This document shows, one piece after another, positions 36,991 through 45,600 of a DNA stretch of 64,000 nucleotides. Position 1 is the stretch's first letter. Each line of letters opens with the position of its first letter. Made by a program: the position numbers and the translations under genes. The stretch spans positions 4,140,001 through 4,204,000 of the forward strand of contig NZ_CP016464.1 of NCBI RefSeq assembly GCF_001713455.1, in the 5' to 3' direction. Under the pieces are notes generated by a model that had not been told where the DNA came from, did no database searches, and saw only the letters and a program-made list of their open reading frames with translations. This stretch comes from Bosea sp. RAC05. GTDB lineage: Bacteria; Pseudomonadota; Alphaproteobacteria; Rhizobiales; Beijerinckiaceae.

Positions 36991-37506
36991 CTAGACCGCC
37001 GGCAGCGCCCGCAGCCGCTCCGTCGCGGCCGGGTCCCGGCGGATGGTGTCGTCGATGACCGCCTCCAGCAGATTCGCGACCGATCGCCCCCCGATCATCA
37101 TCCCCGGCGCGACCTCGGCCAGCGGCGCCAGCACGAAGGCCCGCTCCGCGATCCGCGGATGCGGCACCTGCAGCCCCGGCTCGTCGATCGTCTGGCCACC
37201 ATAGGTCAGGATGTCGATGTCCAGCGTGCGAGGCCCCCAGCGCTCGCGCCGTTCGCGCCCGCCCTCGCGCTCGAGGGACAGGCAGAGGTCGAGCAGCGCG
37301 CGGGCCGACAGCCCGGTCTCGACCAGAACCGCCATGTTCAGGAATTCCGGCTGGTCCAGCTTGCCCCAGGGCGCCGTCCGATAGACGCTCGACGGGCGGA
37401 CGAGCGAGACAGCGTGATGCGTCTCCAGCCGCCGCAGCGCCGTCGCGAAGGCCACGACCGGATCGCCCAGATTCCCGCCGAGGCCGAGCGCAGCCTCAAC
37501 CCTCAC
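36991..37506 (-). CDS. folK: 2-amino-4-hydroxy-6-hydroxymethyldihydropteridine pyrophosphokinase
   Basis: HPPK of about 171 residues, which transfers pyrophosphate from ATP to 6-hydroxymethyl-dihydropterin in folate synthesis. Motifs: LGLGGNLGDPVVAFATALRRLE, SSVYRTAPWGKLDQPEFLNMAVLVET, and the HPPK signature RERWGPRTLDIDILTYGG with HPRIAERAFVLAPLAEVAP. I use the GTG at 37506 (protein VRVEAALGLGGN); a TTG at 37512 is possible. The start lies inside the end of folB, so the genes are translationally coupled. Confidence 0.93.
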   Translation of the reverse strand: MRVEAALGLGGNLGDPVVAFATALRRLETHHAVSLVRPSSVYRTAPWGKLDQPEFLNMAVLVETGLSARALLDLCLSLEREGGRERRERWGPRTLDIDILTYGGQTIDEPGLQVPHPRIAERAFVLAPLAEVAPGMMIGGRSVANLLEAVIDDTIRRDPAATERLRALPAV

Positions 37507-37870
37507 GCGCAAAACTCAACGTGATGCCGACGCTGGCGAGCGTTGCATGAATCGGCGGGGCGGGCTTGCGCAGCGTCACCTCAATGCGGGTGACGGGCGG
37601 AAAGCCGTCGAGCACGGCGAGCGCAACAGCGCGCGCAGCCGCCTCCAGCAGGTTGAAGCGGCGCGTGGTGAAGACCTCCGTCACCACGCCGACGACCTTG
37701 CCGTAGTTCACCGTGTCGGCCAGCGCATCGCTGACTGAGGACGGCCGCAGGTCGGTTTCCAGGGCGAGGTCGAGCACGAAGCGCTGCCCCAGCCGCTCCT
37801 CCTCGGAAAAGAAGCCGTGATAGGCGTAGATGTCGAGCTTCTCGATCAGGATGACGCCGGTTTCGCTCAC
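37496..37870 (-). CDS. folB: Dihydroneopterin aldolase
   Basis: A 124-residue aldolase that releases glycolaldehyde from dihydroneopterin in folate synthesis. Motifs: IEKLDIYAYHGFFSEEERLGQRFVLDLALETDLRP, DTVNYGKVVGVVTEVF, NLLEAAARAVALAVL, and KPAPPIHATLASVGITLSFARE. The open frame is longer, but homology starts at the GTG at 37870, which overlaps the TGA of folP (GTGA). The order folP-folB-folK is a typical alphaproteobacterial folate operon. Confidence 0.94.
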   Translation of the reverse strand: MSETGVILIEKLDIYAYHGFFSEEERLGQRFVLDLALETDLRPSSVSDALADTVNYGKVVGVVTEVFTTRRFNLLEAAARAVALAVLDGFPPVTRIEVTLRKPAPPIHATLASVGITLSFAREG

Positions 37871-38712
37871 GCGCTTGGCTCCGCAGGCTGGGACAGGGCG
37901 CGCCAGACCTTGAAGGCCTGGGCATGGGCGGCGACGTCGTGGACGCGGAGGATGGCCGCTCCCTGCGTCGCCCCATAAAGATGCGCGGCGACGCTGCCGG
38001 CGACGCGCTCGGCGGCAACGCTCTGGCCGGTGACGACGCCGATCACCGATTTGCGCGAGGCCCCGAGCAGGATAGGGCATCCCAGGCTCTCGAGCTGCGC
38101 CAGTTCGCGGATGAGGCGCAGCGACTGCTCCGGCGTCTTGCCGAACAGCCCGATGCCGGGGTCGACGATGATCTGCTCGCGCGGCACCCCCGCCTCGCGC
38201 GCGATCGCGACCGACCGCTCCAGGAAGCGCAGCACGTCGGACAGGATGTCGAGCCCGGGGTCGGTCGTCTCGCGGTTGTGCATCAGGATGATCGGCGCGC
38301 CGTGGCGGGCCGCGACACCGGCGATGGCCGGGTCGCGCTGCGCGCCCCAGACATCGTTGACGATCGAGACGCCCGCCTGCAGCGCCGCCCCCGCCACCTC
38401 GGCCTTCCAGGTGTCGATCGACAGCGGCGTGCCGACCCGCTCGCGCAGGCCGGCGATGACCGGCAGCACGCGTCCGAGTTCCGTCGCGGCATCGAGCGGG
38501 GCATGGCCGGGCCGCGTCGATTCCCCGCCGACATCGACGATGTCGGCGCCCTCTTCCACCAGCCTCACGCCATGCGCGATCGCCTGCGCGGCATTCTGCA
38601 GCATCCCGCCATCGGAGAAGGAATCGGGCGTGATGTTGACGATCCCCATCAGCAGGGTGCGGTCGTCCAGGACGAGCCTGCGACCATCGGGCAATGTCAG
38701 GGCCGGCGGCAT
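37867..38712 (-). CDS. folP: Dihydropteroate synthase
   Basis: TIM-barrel enzyme of 281 residues that joins p-aminobenzoate to hydroxymethyl-dihydropterin pyrophosphate; it is the sulfonamide target. Motifs: LLMGIVNITPDSFSDGG, EEGADIVDVGGESTRPG, SIDTWKAEVA, IVNDVWGAQRDP, IILMHNRE, IIVDPGIGLFGKTPEQSLRL and ILLGASRKSVIG. The ATG at 38712 gives the normal length; a frame extending to 38817 is not conserved. It is the first gene of folP-folB-folK. Confidence 0.95.
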   Translation of the reverse strand: MPPALTLPDGRRLVLDDRTLLMGIVNITPDSFSDGGMLQNAAQAIAHGVRLVEEGADIVDVGGESTRPGHAPLDAATELGRVLPVIAGLRERVGTPLSIDTWKAEVAGAALQAGVSIVNDVWGAQRDPAIAGVAARHGAPIILMHNRETTDPGLDILSDVLRFLERSVAIAREAGVPREQIIVDPGIGLFGKTPEQSLRLIRELAQLESLGCPILLGASRKSVIGVVTGQSVAAERVAGSVAAHLYGATQGAAILRVHDVAAHAQAFKVWRALSQPAEPSA

Positions 38713-38864
38713 GAAGCGGGATCCGAAGGGAGCGGAGAGCCGCCTATAGACCGGCGGCTGCGACAGGCCAAACAAAACGGCGGCCCGCCGCCATGGCTGC
38801 GACGCATGGCCCCGCACCGGGCGAACGCTTTGACCTCGCGGCCGGCAACGTGCAGAAGCCCGCG

Positions 38865-39461
38865 ATGGTCCCGATCACGCTCCCGCACCGGCTCATCCTC
38901 ATCCGCCACGGCGAGACCGACTGGAATCGCGAGGGCCGTCTCCAGGGCGGCCAGGACATTCCGCTCAACGATCTCGGCCGCCGGCAGGCCGCCGAAGCCG
39001 CCGAGCGCCTGAAGACCTTCGCCCCGGATTATGCCGGGCTCGACTATATCGGCTCGCCGATGCAGCGGGCCCGCGAGACCATGGACATCCTGCGCGCGAC
39101 GCTCTCGCTCGAGCCCGGCGCCTATCGTCTCGACGACCGGCTCAAGGAGCTGACCTTCGGCAGCTGGGAGGGCTACACCTGGCGCGACATCCGCAAGGCC
39201 GAGCGCGAGCAGGCGCAGCTGCGCGAGCGCGACAAGTGGAGCTTCGTGCCGCCGGGCGGCGAGAGCTACGGCATGCTGGCAGAACGCATCCGGCCGGTGC
39301 TGGAAGCACTGTCGCGCGAGACGGTGATCGTCAGCCATGGCGGCGTCGCCCGCGCCGTCCTCGCCCTCGTCGGCGCGGTGCCGCCGGCCAAGGCTTCGAT
39401 GGTCGAGATCTGGCAGGGCAAGATTCTCGTTGTCACCGGCGGCCGCGCCGACTGGATCTGA
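38865..39461 (+). CDS. Histidine phosphatase family protein
   Basis: A phosphoglycerate-mutase-fold protein of about 198 residues from the ATG at 38865. The phosphohistidine motif is LILIRHGETDWNREGRLQG; the second catalytic His sits in VIVSHGGVARAVLALVG; and ELTFGSWEGYTWRDI provides the acid/base region. It may be a phosphatase for a small phosphate ester; context beside folP suggests a dihydroneopterin phosphate or similar role, but this is speculation. An earlier ATG at 38793 in the same frame would add 24 residues. Confidence 0.85.
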   Translation: MVPITLPHRLILIRHGETDWNREGRLQGGQDIPLNDLGRRQAAEAAERLKTFAPDYAGLDYIGSPMQRARETMDILRATLSLEPGAYRLDDRLKELTFGSWEGYTWRDIRKAEREQAQLRERDKWSFVPPGGESYGMLAERIRPVLEALSRETVIVSHGGVARAVLALVGAVPPAKASMVEIWQGKILVVTGGRADWI

Positions 39462-39462
39462 C

Positions 39463-40740
39463 TCAGACCAGCGGCTGCGTCTCGACGATCTCGATCCCGA
39501 AGCCGCCCAGCCCGACGAAGGAGCGCGACGACGAGGCGAGGTTGATGATGGAGCGCACGCCGAGATCGCGCAGGATCTGCGCGCCGAGCCCGACCTCGCG
39601 CCACTGCTGGGAGCGCTGGGCATCGGCCCCCTCCTCCACCGGCTTGATCGGCACGCCGGCCGAGCCGTCGCGGAGATAGACCAGCACCCCGCGCCCATCC
39701 TGCTGGAAGCGCCGCAGGGCGCACTGGATCGCGCTCGCACCGCCCAGCACATCGGCCACGACATCGGCCCGGTGCAGCCGCGCGGGAACCCGCTCCCCAT
39801 CGCCGATCTTTCCCGCGACGAAGGCGAAATGCTGCGTATCGTCGAAGGGCGTGACGTAGACATGGCCGGTCATCTCGCCGAACGCGGTCTTGACCGGGAA
39901 GGAATGCACCCGCTCGACCAGCTTCTCGCGCGACTGGCGGTAGGCGATCAGGTCCGCCACCGTGATCTGCTGCAGCCCATGGGCCTTGGCGAAGGCCACG
40001 ATCTGCGGCCCCTTCATCACCGTGCCGTCATCATTGGCGAGCTCGCAGATGACGCCGACCGGCGGCAGGCCGGCCAGCTTGCAGAGATCCACCGCCGCCT
40101 CGGTATGGCCCGAGCGCATCAGCACCCCGCCCTCCTTGGCGATCAGCGGGAAGACATGGCCCGGCCGGACGAAATCGCCCGCGCCCATGTTGCCGTTCGC
40201 CAGCGCCCGCACCGTATTGCAGCGCTGCTCGGCCGAGATGCCCGTCGTCAGCCCGTGCTTGACGTCGACCGTGACGGTGAAGGCGGTGCCCAGCGGCGCG
40301 TCGTTCGAAGACACCATCGGGTCGAGCCGCAGGCGCCGCGCTTCGGATGCGGTAAGGGGCGCACAAACGATGCCGCAGGTGTTGCGGATGATGAAGGCCA
40401 TCTTCTCCGGCGTGCACAGCGAAGCGGCGACGATCAGGTCGCCCTCGTTCTCGCGGTCGTCGTCATCGGTGACGATGACGATCTCGCCGCGGGCGAAGGC
40501 CTCGATGGTGGCGGTGATGGTGTTGGGCATGGCGGCCTCGCGCGGCCTGACGAGGCCGAGGAAATCATTGGGGGTGACGGCGCCGCCGGTTGCGGCGGCG
40601 ATGCGCTCGGCGCTTTCGCGGGAGATCCAGGCGCTCTGGTCGTTGCAGAGCGCCGTCACGCTGGCCGGCGACAGGCCGACCAGCCGCGCAAAGGCACTGC
40701 GGCCGATCTTGTTCTGCGTGAGCCAGGCGTCGAGCTTCAT
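39463..40740 (-). CDS. ribB: HTH-RibB fusion: DNA-binding domain + 3,4-dihydroxy-2-butanone-4-phosphate synthase
   Basis: A 425-residue fusion. Residues 1-62 form a Cro/YdaS-like helix-turn-helix (GRSAFARLVGLSPASVTALCND and the ending ATGGAVTPNDF). Residues 72-285 are DHBP synthase, which makes the four-carbon unit of riboflavin: IVTDDDDRENEGDLIVAA, GNMGAGDFVRPGHVFPLIAKEGGVLMRSGHTEAAVDLCKLAGL. The C-terminal third resembles GTP cyclohydrolase II but lacks its zinc cysteines (LHRADVVADVLGG, then only one Cys), so this part should be inactive. Two matching palindromes upstream suggest autoregulation. Confidence 0.9.
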   Translation of the reverse strand: MKLDAWLTQNKIGRSAFARLVGLSPASVTALCNDQSAWISRESAERIAAATGGAVTPNDFLGLVRPREAAMPNTITATIEAFARGEIVIVTDDDDRENEGDLIVAASLCTPEKMAFIIRNTCGIVCAPLTASEARRLRLDPMVSSNDAPLGTAFTVTVDVKHGLTTGISAEQRCNTVRALANGNMGAGDFVRPGHVFPLIAKEGGVLMRSGHTEAAVDLCKLAGLPPVGVICELANDDGTVMKGPQIVAFAKAHGLQQITVADLIAYRQSREKLVERVHSFPVKTAFGEMTGHVYVTPFDDTQHFAFVAGKIGDGERVPARLHRADVVADVLGGASAIQCALRRFQQDGRGVLVYLRDGSAGVPIKPVEEGADAQRSQQWREVGLGAQILRDLGVRSIINLASSSRSFVGLGGFGIEIVETQPLV

Positions 40741-40762
40741 GACGGGAAGCTAATGCGATGGC

Positions 40763-40781
40763 GCTTCAGTTGCAATGAAGC
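40763..40781. promoter_or_regulatory. Palindrome 1, candidate operator of ribB
   Basis: GCTTCAGTTGCAATGAAGC has perfect 6-base arms around a 7-base centre and begins 23 bases before the ribB start codon. It shares 11 of 19 positions with palindrome 2, including TTCAGT in the left arm and TGAA in the right. On the minus strand it lies just downstream of the -10-like box, where a bound dimer would block initiation or escape. Confidence 0.6.
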
Positions 40782-40790
40782 CAGCACGCA

Positions 40791-40809
40791 ATTTCAGTAT
40801 AGCTGAAAT
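40791..40809. promoter_or_regulatory. Palindrome 2 overlapping a -10-like box, candidate operator of ribB
   Basis: ATTTCAGTATAGCTGAAAT has perfect 7-base arms around a 5-base centre. On the minus strand it contains TATACT (40801-40796), a good -10 hexamer, but no convincing -35 hexamer is visible. It is an AT-rich island in GC-rich sequence, and its centre is 28 bases from that of palindrome 1. It is a plausible operator for the HTH domain fused to RibB. Confidence 0.6.
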
Positions 40810-40849
40810 GCAAGCAAGCCTTCACGTGTCGTCAGGGGCCGGCCGGCCA

Positions 40850-41968
40850 TCACTCCTGGAACGGCCAGCGCGGCTCGACCACACCGACCTGCGCCCGATG
40901 CCGCAGGAAATGATCGGCCAGCACGCAGGCGACCATCGCCTCGCCCACCGGCACCGCACGGATACCGACGCAGGGGTCGTGGCGGCCCTTGGTGAACATC
41001 TCGGCCTCGCCGCCGGTCCGCGTCACCGTCGCGCGCGTCGCGAGGATGGATGAGGTCGGCTTCACCGCGAAGCGCGCCACGATCGGCTGCCCGGTCGAGA
41101 TTCCGCCGAGGATGCCGCCGGCATGATTGGACAGGAACAGAGGCCGCCCGTCATTGCCGGCGCGCATCTCGTCGGCATTCTCCTCGCCGGAGAGTTCCGC
41201 CGCCGCGAAGCCGTCACCGATCTCGACGCCCTTGACGGCATTGATGCTCATCAGCGCGGCCGCAATCTCGGCGTCGAGCTTGCCGTAGATCGGCGCACCC
41301 AGCCCCAAGGGGACGCCCTCCGCCACGATCTCGAGCACCGCCCCGGTCGAGGAGCCGGACTTCCGGACGCCGTCGAGATAACCTTCGAAGAAGGCAGCGG
41401 CCTTGGCGTCCGGGCAGAAGAAGGGATTGCGACCGATCTCATCCCAGTCCCAGTTGGCGCGGTCGATCTTGTGCGGGCCCATCTGGACCAGCGCCCCGCG
41501 CACGATCATGCCGGGCACGACCCGGCGCGCGATCGCGCCCGCCGCCACCCGCATCGCCGTCTCGCGCGCCGAGGAGCGCCCGCCGCCGCGATAGTCGCGG
41601 ATGCCGTATTTCACGTCATAGGTGAAATCGGCATGCCCCGGCCGGTACTTGTCCTTGATCTCGGAATAGTCCTTCGAGCGTTGGTCGACATTGTCGATCA
41701 TCAGGCCGATCGAGGTGCCGGTCGTGACCTGCACGCCGTCGCTCTCCCGCGCGAAGACGCCCGAGACGATGCGGACCTGATCGGGCTCCTGGCGCTGCGT
41801 GGTGAAGCGCGACTGGCCGGGCCTGCGCCGGTCGAGATCGCCCTGGATGTCGGCCTCGCTCAGCGGGATCAGCGGCGGGCAGCCATCGACCACGCAGCCG
41901 ATGGCCGGCCCATGGCTCTCGCCGAAGGTCGTGACGCGGAAGAGATGGCCGAACGAGTTGTGGGACAT
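40850..41968 (-). CDS. aroC: Chorismate synthase
   Basis: FMN-dependent enzyme of 372 residues that forms chorismate from EPSP at the end of the shikimate pathway. Signatures: [26 protein letters not shown] at the N-terminus, [59 protein letters not shown], and [32 protein letters not shown]. The start at ATG 41968 ([10 protein letters not shown]) is clear from homology. It precedes ribB on the same strand, with 109 bases between them that hold the ribB control region. Confidence 0.96.
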   Translation of the reverse strand: MSHNSFGHLFRVTTFGESHGPAIGCVVDGCPPLIPLSEADIQGDLDRRRPGQSRFTTQRQEPDQVRIVSGVFARESDGVQVTTGTSIGLMIDNVDQRSKDYSEIKDKYRPGHADFTYDVKYGIRDYRGGGRSSARETAMRVAAGAIARRVVPGMIVRGALVQMGPHKIDRANWDWDEIGRNPFFCPDAKAAAFFEGYLDGVRKSGSSTGAVLEIVAEGVPLGLGAPIYGKLDAEIAAALMSINAVKGVEIGDGFAAAELSGEENADEMRAGNDGRPLFLSNHAGGILGGISTGQPIVARFAVKPTSSILATRATVTRTGGEAEMFTKGRHDPCVGIRAVPVGEAMVACVLADHFLRHRAQVGVVEPRWPFQE

Positions 41969-42139
41969 GGGGAAGCCTGACGCGGTGATGGCGCGTTCTT
42001 TATGCTGGATTGCCTGGCCGCGAAACCCATGACCCATGCCGCAACGTGGCGAGACCGCTCGCGCTGCGTTCGGCGAAGTTGCTTGGCGCGAGCCCCGCAG
42101 TTTGGGCTGCGTCGAGTATTCGCGCCAAGCTGGCAGGCG

Positions 42140-42538
42140 TTACTGGACGTCGACGACGATTTCCTTCCCCATCGACATGCGCGCGCCGGCATCATTCCAA
42201 ATACCCTGATAGTTCAGCGAGAATTTGTCTTGACCGCGAAAGCCGGGATTGGGTGTGTAGGTCGACACACGAGCTTCCACCGGTTGTCCATGACACTTCG
42301 AGCCTGGCTCGTGGATCTGCCGCTTGACGAGCGCATGAGTTACGCGCCCATGTGACGGTGGCGTGGCAACGGAAACCTCAGGTGTCTCCCAGGCCCAACA
42401 GGAGCCCTGCGTGTACATCGCCATACTGGCGGCCACGACCGATGTGTTCATCTTCGTTTGGCGACGTTCGACGGTATTGCAGCCACCCAAGACAATTGCC
42501 AGCAAAGCAAAACCAGTTAGCACAGGCGTCTTCATCAT
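42140..42538 (-). CDS. Small lipoprotein with Ig-like C-terminal motif
   Basis: A 132-residue protein with a lipoprotein signal (TGFALLAIVLGGC, Cys20). The mature part contains TPPSHGRVTHALVKRQIHEPGSKCHGQPVEARVSTYTPNPGFRGQDKFSLNYQG, which recalls small Ig/cadherin-like domains in alphaproteobacterial envelope proteins. Codon and base use are noticeably less GC-rich than in the neighbours. Start at ATG-ATG 42538. It lies between aroC and the giant synthetase gene, all on the minus strand. Function unknown. Confidence 0.65.
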   Translation of the reverse strand: MMKTPVLTGFALLAIVLGGCNTVERRQTKMNTSVVAASMAMYTQGSCWAWETPEVSVATPPSHGRVTHALVKRQIHEPGSKCHGQPVEARVSTYTPNPGFRGQDKFSLNYQGIWNDAGARMSMGKEIVVDVQ

Positions 42539-42618
42539 AACCTCCAGGGCGAAAGTCGCCCGAAAGGATATTCACTTGATGCGGCGATCCAGCGCAACCT
42601 ACAGAAATTAATCGTTTG

Positions 42619-45600
42619 TCAGTGTTGCTGCGCCGGCACGGCCGGTGCGCCCTCCCAGCGCGTATGCGCCGGCAGGTTCTCGCCCTTCATGATGACGGTG
42701 AGCAATCCGATCTGGGCAAAATCCCCGACGCGGGTGTCATAGAGCACCGTCGCCGCCGCCCCGACGCAGACGCCCTTGCCGAGATGCACCCGGCCGACCT
42801 TCATGACGCGGTCCTCGTAGAGATGCGTCTGCAGGGCGGAATGGGCGTTGATCTGGCAGAAATCGCCGACGGTGACGCAATCGAACTCGGTGATGTCGGT
42901 CATGTCCATCCAGACACCCTTGCCGAACTTGGCGCCGAACAGCCGCAGGAACCAGGGCAGGAACGGCGTGCCGCGCAGATATTCGAACAGCACCTTCCCG
43001 CCGAGGCCGGAATAGAGGACGGCAATGGACTCCGTCCGCATCGCCCACCACGACCACATCGGCTTCATCAGCGGCTTGTAGACGCCCATCATCAGCCATT
43101 TGATCGCGATGCAGATCAGCGCCTGCGCCACGGCGATGAGCACGGCGACCGCCATGAAGGACAGGACGAGCCCCAGCCAGTCGCGCTGGTTGATCCGCTC
43201 CTGCAGGACGAGATCGACAGCGATCGTTCCGAAGGTGATGAACAGCATCGCCGGGAAGGAGGTGTGCAGCGCCTCGAACAGGCCGCGCAGCGTCTGCTTC
43301 TGCCAGGACGGCCGGTAGGTCCAGTTCGCCCCGAGATCGACCTTCTGCCGGTTCGGCAGCTGGATCGGCGGCGAGCCGAACCAGGTATCACCCGGCTGCA
43401 TGCGGTCATTGGCGGGCGGCTTCGACTTGATGCCGATCAGCACGCGGTCGGGAATCTGCGCGCCCGGTGGCACGACGGCATCGTTGCCGACGAAGACCTG
43501 GTCGCCGGTTCGGGTCATTTCGAGGCGCATATAGCCGCGCCGCATGTCCTCATCGCCGAAGACGACCTCGTCGGCGATGAAGTTGCCGGCACCGATGCCG
43601 GTGACGTCGTAGCGACCCGACAGATTGGTCGAGATTTCCGAGCCCTTGCCGATCGCCGCGCCCATCATCCGGTACCAGGCCCGCATGTAGATCGTCGCAA
43701 ACAGCGAGGAGAGCGTCTCGAGCGTCACCTCCGTCGCCAGGCCGACCGTCCATTTGCGAGCGAAGAACGCGGAGTGGATCGAGTAGGACCCCGAGGAGAC
43801 CCGCGGCAGGATCGCCCAGCGCAGGCCCGCGATCAGGAACACCGTCAGCGTGATCAGGCCGATCGCGGTGGGCCAGGTCAGGAGCGGCAGATACCAGAGA
43901 TAGCTGATCTCCGACCAGGTCGAGATCCAGTCGTCGATCTTGTCGAACAGCATGAAGGCCGGGAAGATCGGCAGCAGGCTGACCGGCGGCAGCACGATCA
44001 GCATCAGAATGTAGAAGGCCGTCATCCCCGCGCGCCGACGGGGGCTCGCTTCGGCCTGCGGCGGCAGGGCCGCCAGATCGACCATGCCGATCTTGCGCCC
44101 GGGCGAACCGTCCCAGATCTCCGCCTCGCCGATCACTCCACCAACCGGCACGGTCGTCAGGTCGAGCAGCTCGGCATGGTCGGAGACGACGCAGTCATGG
44201 CCGAAGACGACGGAGGACCCGGCATAGACGTCCTTGCCGATGGTGATCCGGCCGATGACCAGCTTGTCGCCGATCGCCTCGGCATTGGCGAAGGTCGTCT
44301 TGGCGCCCAGCGAGGCGCCGTCTCCGATGCTGATCAGGTCGATCGCCCCCGCCTCGTAATCGGAGATGATCACGTCGCGACCGACCTTGGCGCCGAGCAA
44401 CCGCCAGTAGACGCGCATCACCGGCGAGGACTGCAGCCATTTCAGATGGACCAGGCCGGCGATGCGGGAGGCGAACCACCAGCGGAAATAATAGACGCCC
44501 CAGAGCGGATAGACGCCCGGTTTCGTCCGCCCCAGCACGAGCCACTTCAAGCCGATGGCGATGAAACCCGTGACGATCGTGATGCCGACATAGACGCCCA
44601 GAAGCGCGAAGATCTGCCAGACCAGCGGCAGATCCTCGCCCGACAGCAGCATGTAGGTGACGAAGATGCCGAGCCACTGCGTCGTGGCGAGGCCGATGAT
44701 GACGGGCAGCACCGCCGCCTGGGCCAGGCCGCAGAGGAAGCGGCGCAGGAAGGGCGGCGGGGTGAAGGAGAGGTCCTGCGCCTCGGCGATGCCGCGCCCG
44801 TCGAGAAGCGCGGCCATGCCGCGCAGGGTGCGCGCGCCATAGACGTCCTGCAGCGTGATGCCGGCATAGGCAGGCGTTTCGCGGACGATCGAGATGAAGC
44901 GCGCCGCCAGGAGCGAGTGGCCGCCGAGATCGACGAAGAAGTCGGCCTCCAGCGGCAGGCTCGACGCGCCCAGCACGCGCTTGGCGGCGTCCAGCAGCGC
45001 AGCCTCGGTGGCGTTGCGCGGCGGCTCCTGCTCGCCCTGGGCGCTCGGCGCCGTCAGCGGCGCCGCCTTCAGCATGCGCCGGTCGACCTTGCCGGAGACC
45101 ATGCGCGGCAGCGACCCGACAGCCTCGAAATGCGCCGGCACCATGTAGGGCGGCAGCTTGTCGCGCAGCGCCGCGCGCAGCACGGCCCCGTCCACGGCGA
45201 CGCCCGGCTCGGCGACGACGAAGGCGACGAGACGCTCGATCTCGTCATCGGTCCGCATCACCACGGCCGCCTGGTTGACGCCGGGCTCCTCGGCCAGCTT
45301 CGATTCGATCTCGCCGAGCTCGACGCGGAACCCGCGGATCTTGATCTGGTCGTCGATGCGCCCGTGGAAGACGATGTTGCCGGCCTCGTCGACGCTCACC
45401 GCGTCGCCCGAGCGGTAGAGCAACGGGTCCTCGGGCCCGAAGGGCTGGCCGAACGGATTGGCGATGAACTTCTCGGCGGTGAGCTCGGGCCGGCCATGAT
45501 AGCCGCGCGCCACGCCAGGCCCGCCGATCAGGAGTTCGCCCTGCTCGCCGGGGCCGACCAGAGCCATCGCCTCGTTGACGACATAGGCCGTGTAGTTGGC

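Noticed and set aside
40741..40849. FMN riboswitch before ribB
   Set aside because: The gap is only 109 bases, contains two palindromes and lacks the conserved RFN element segments.
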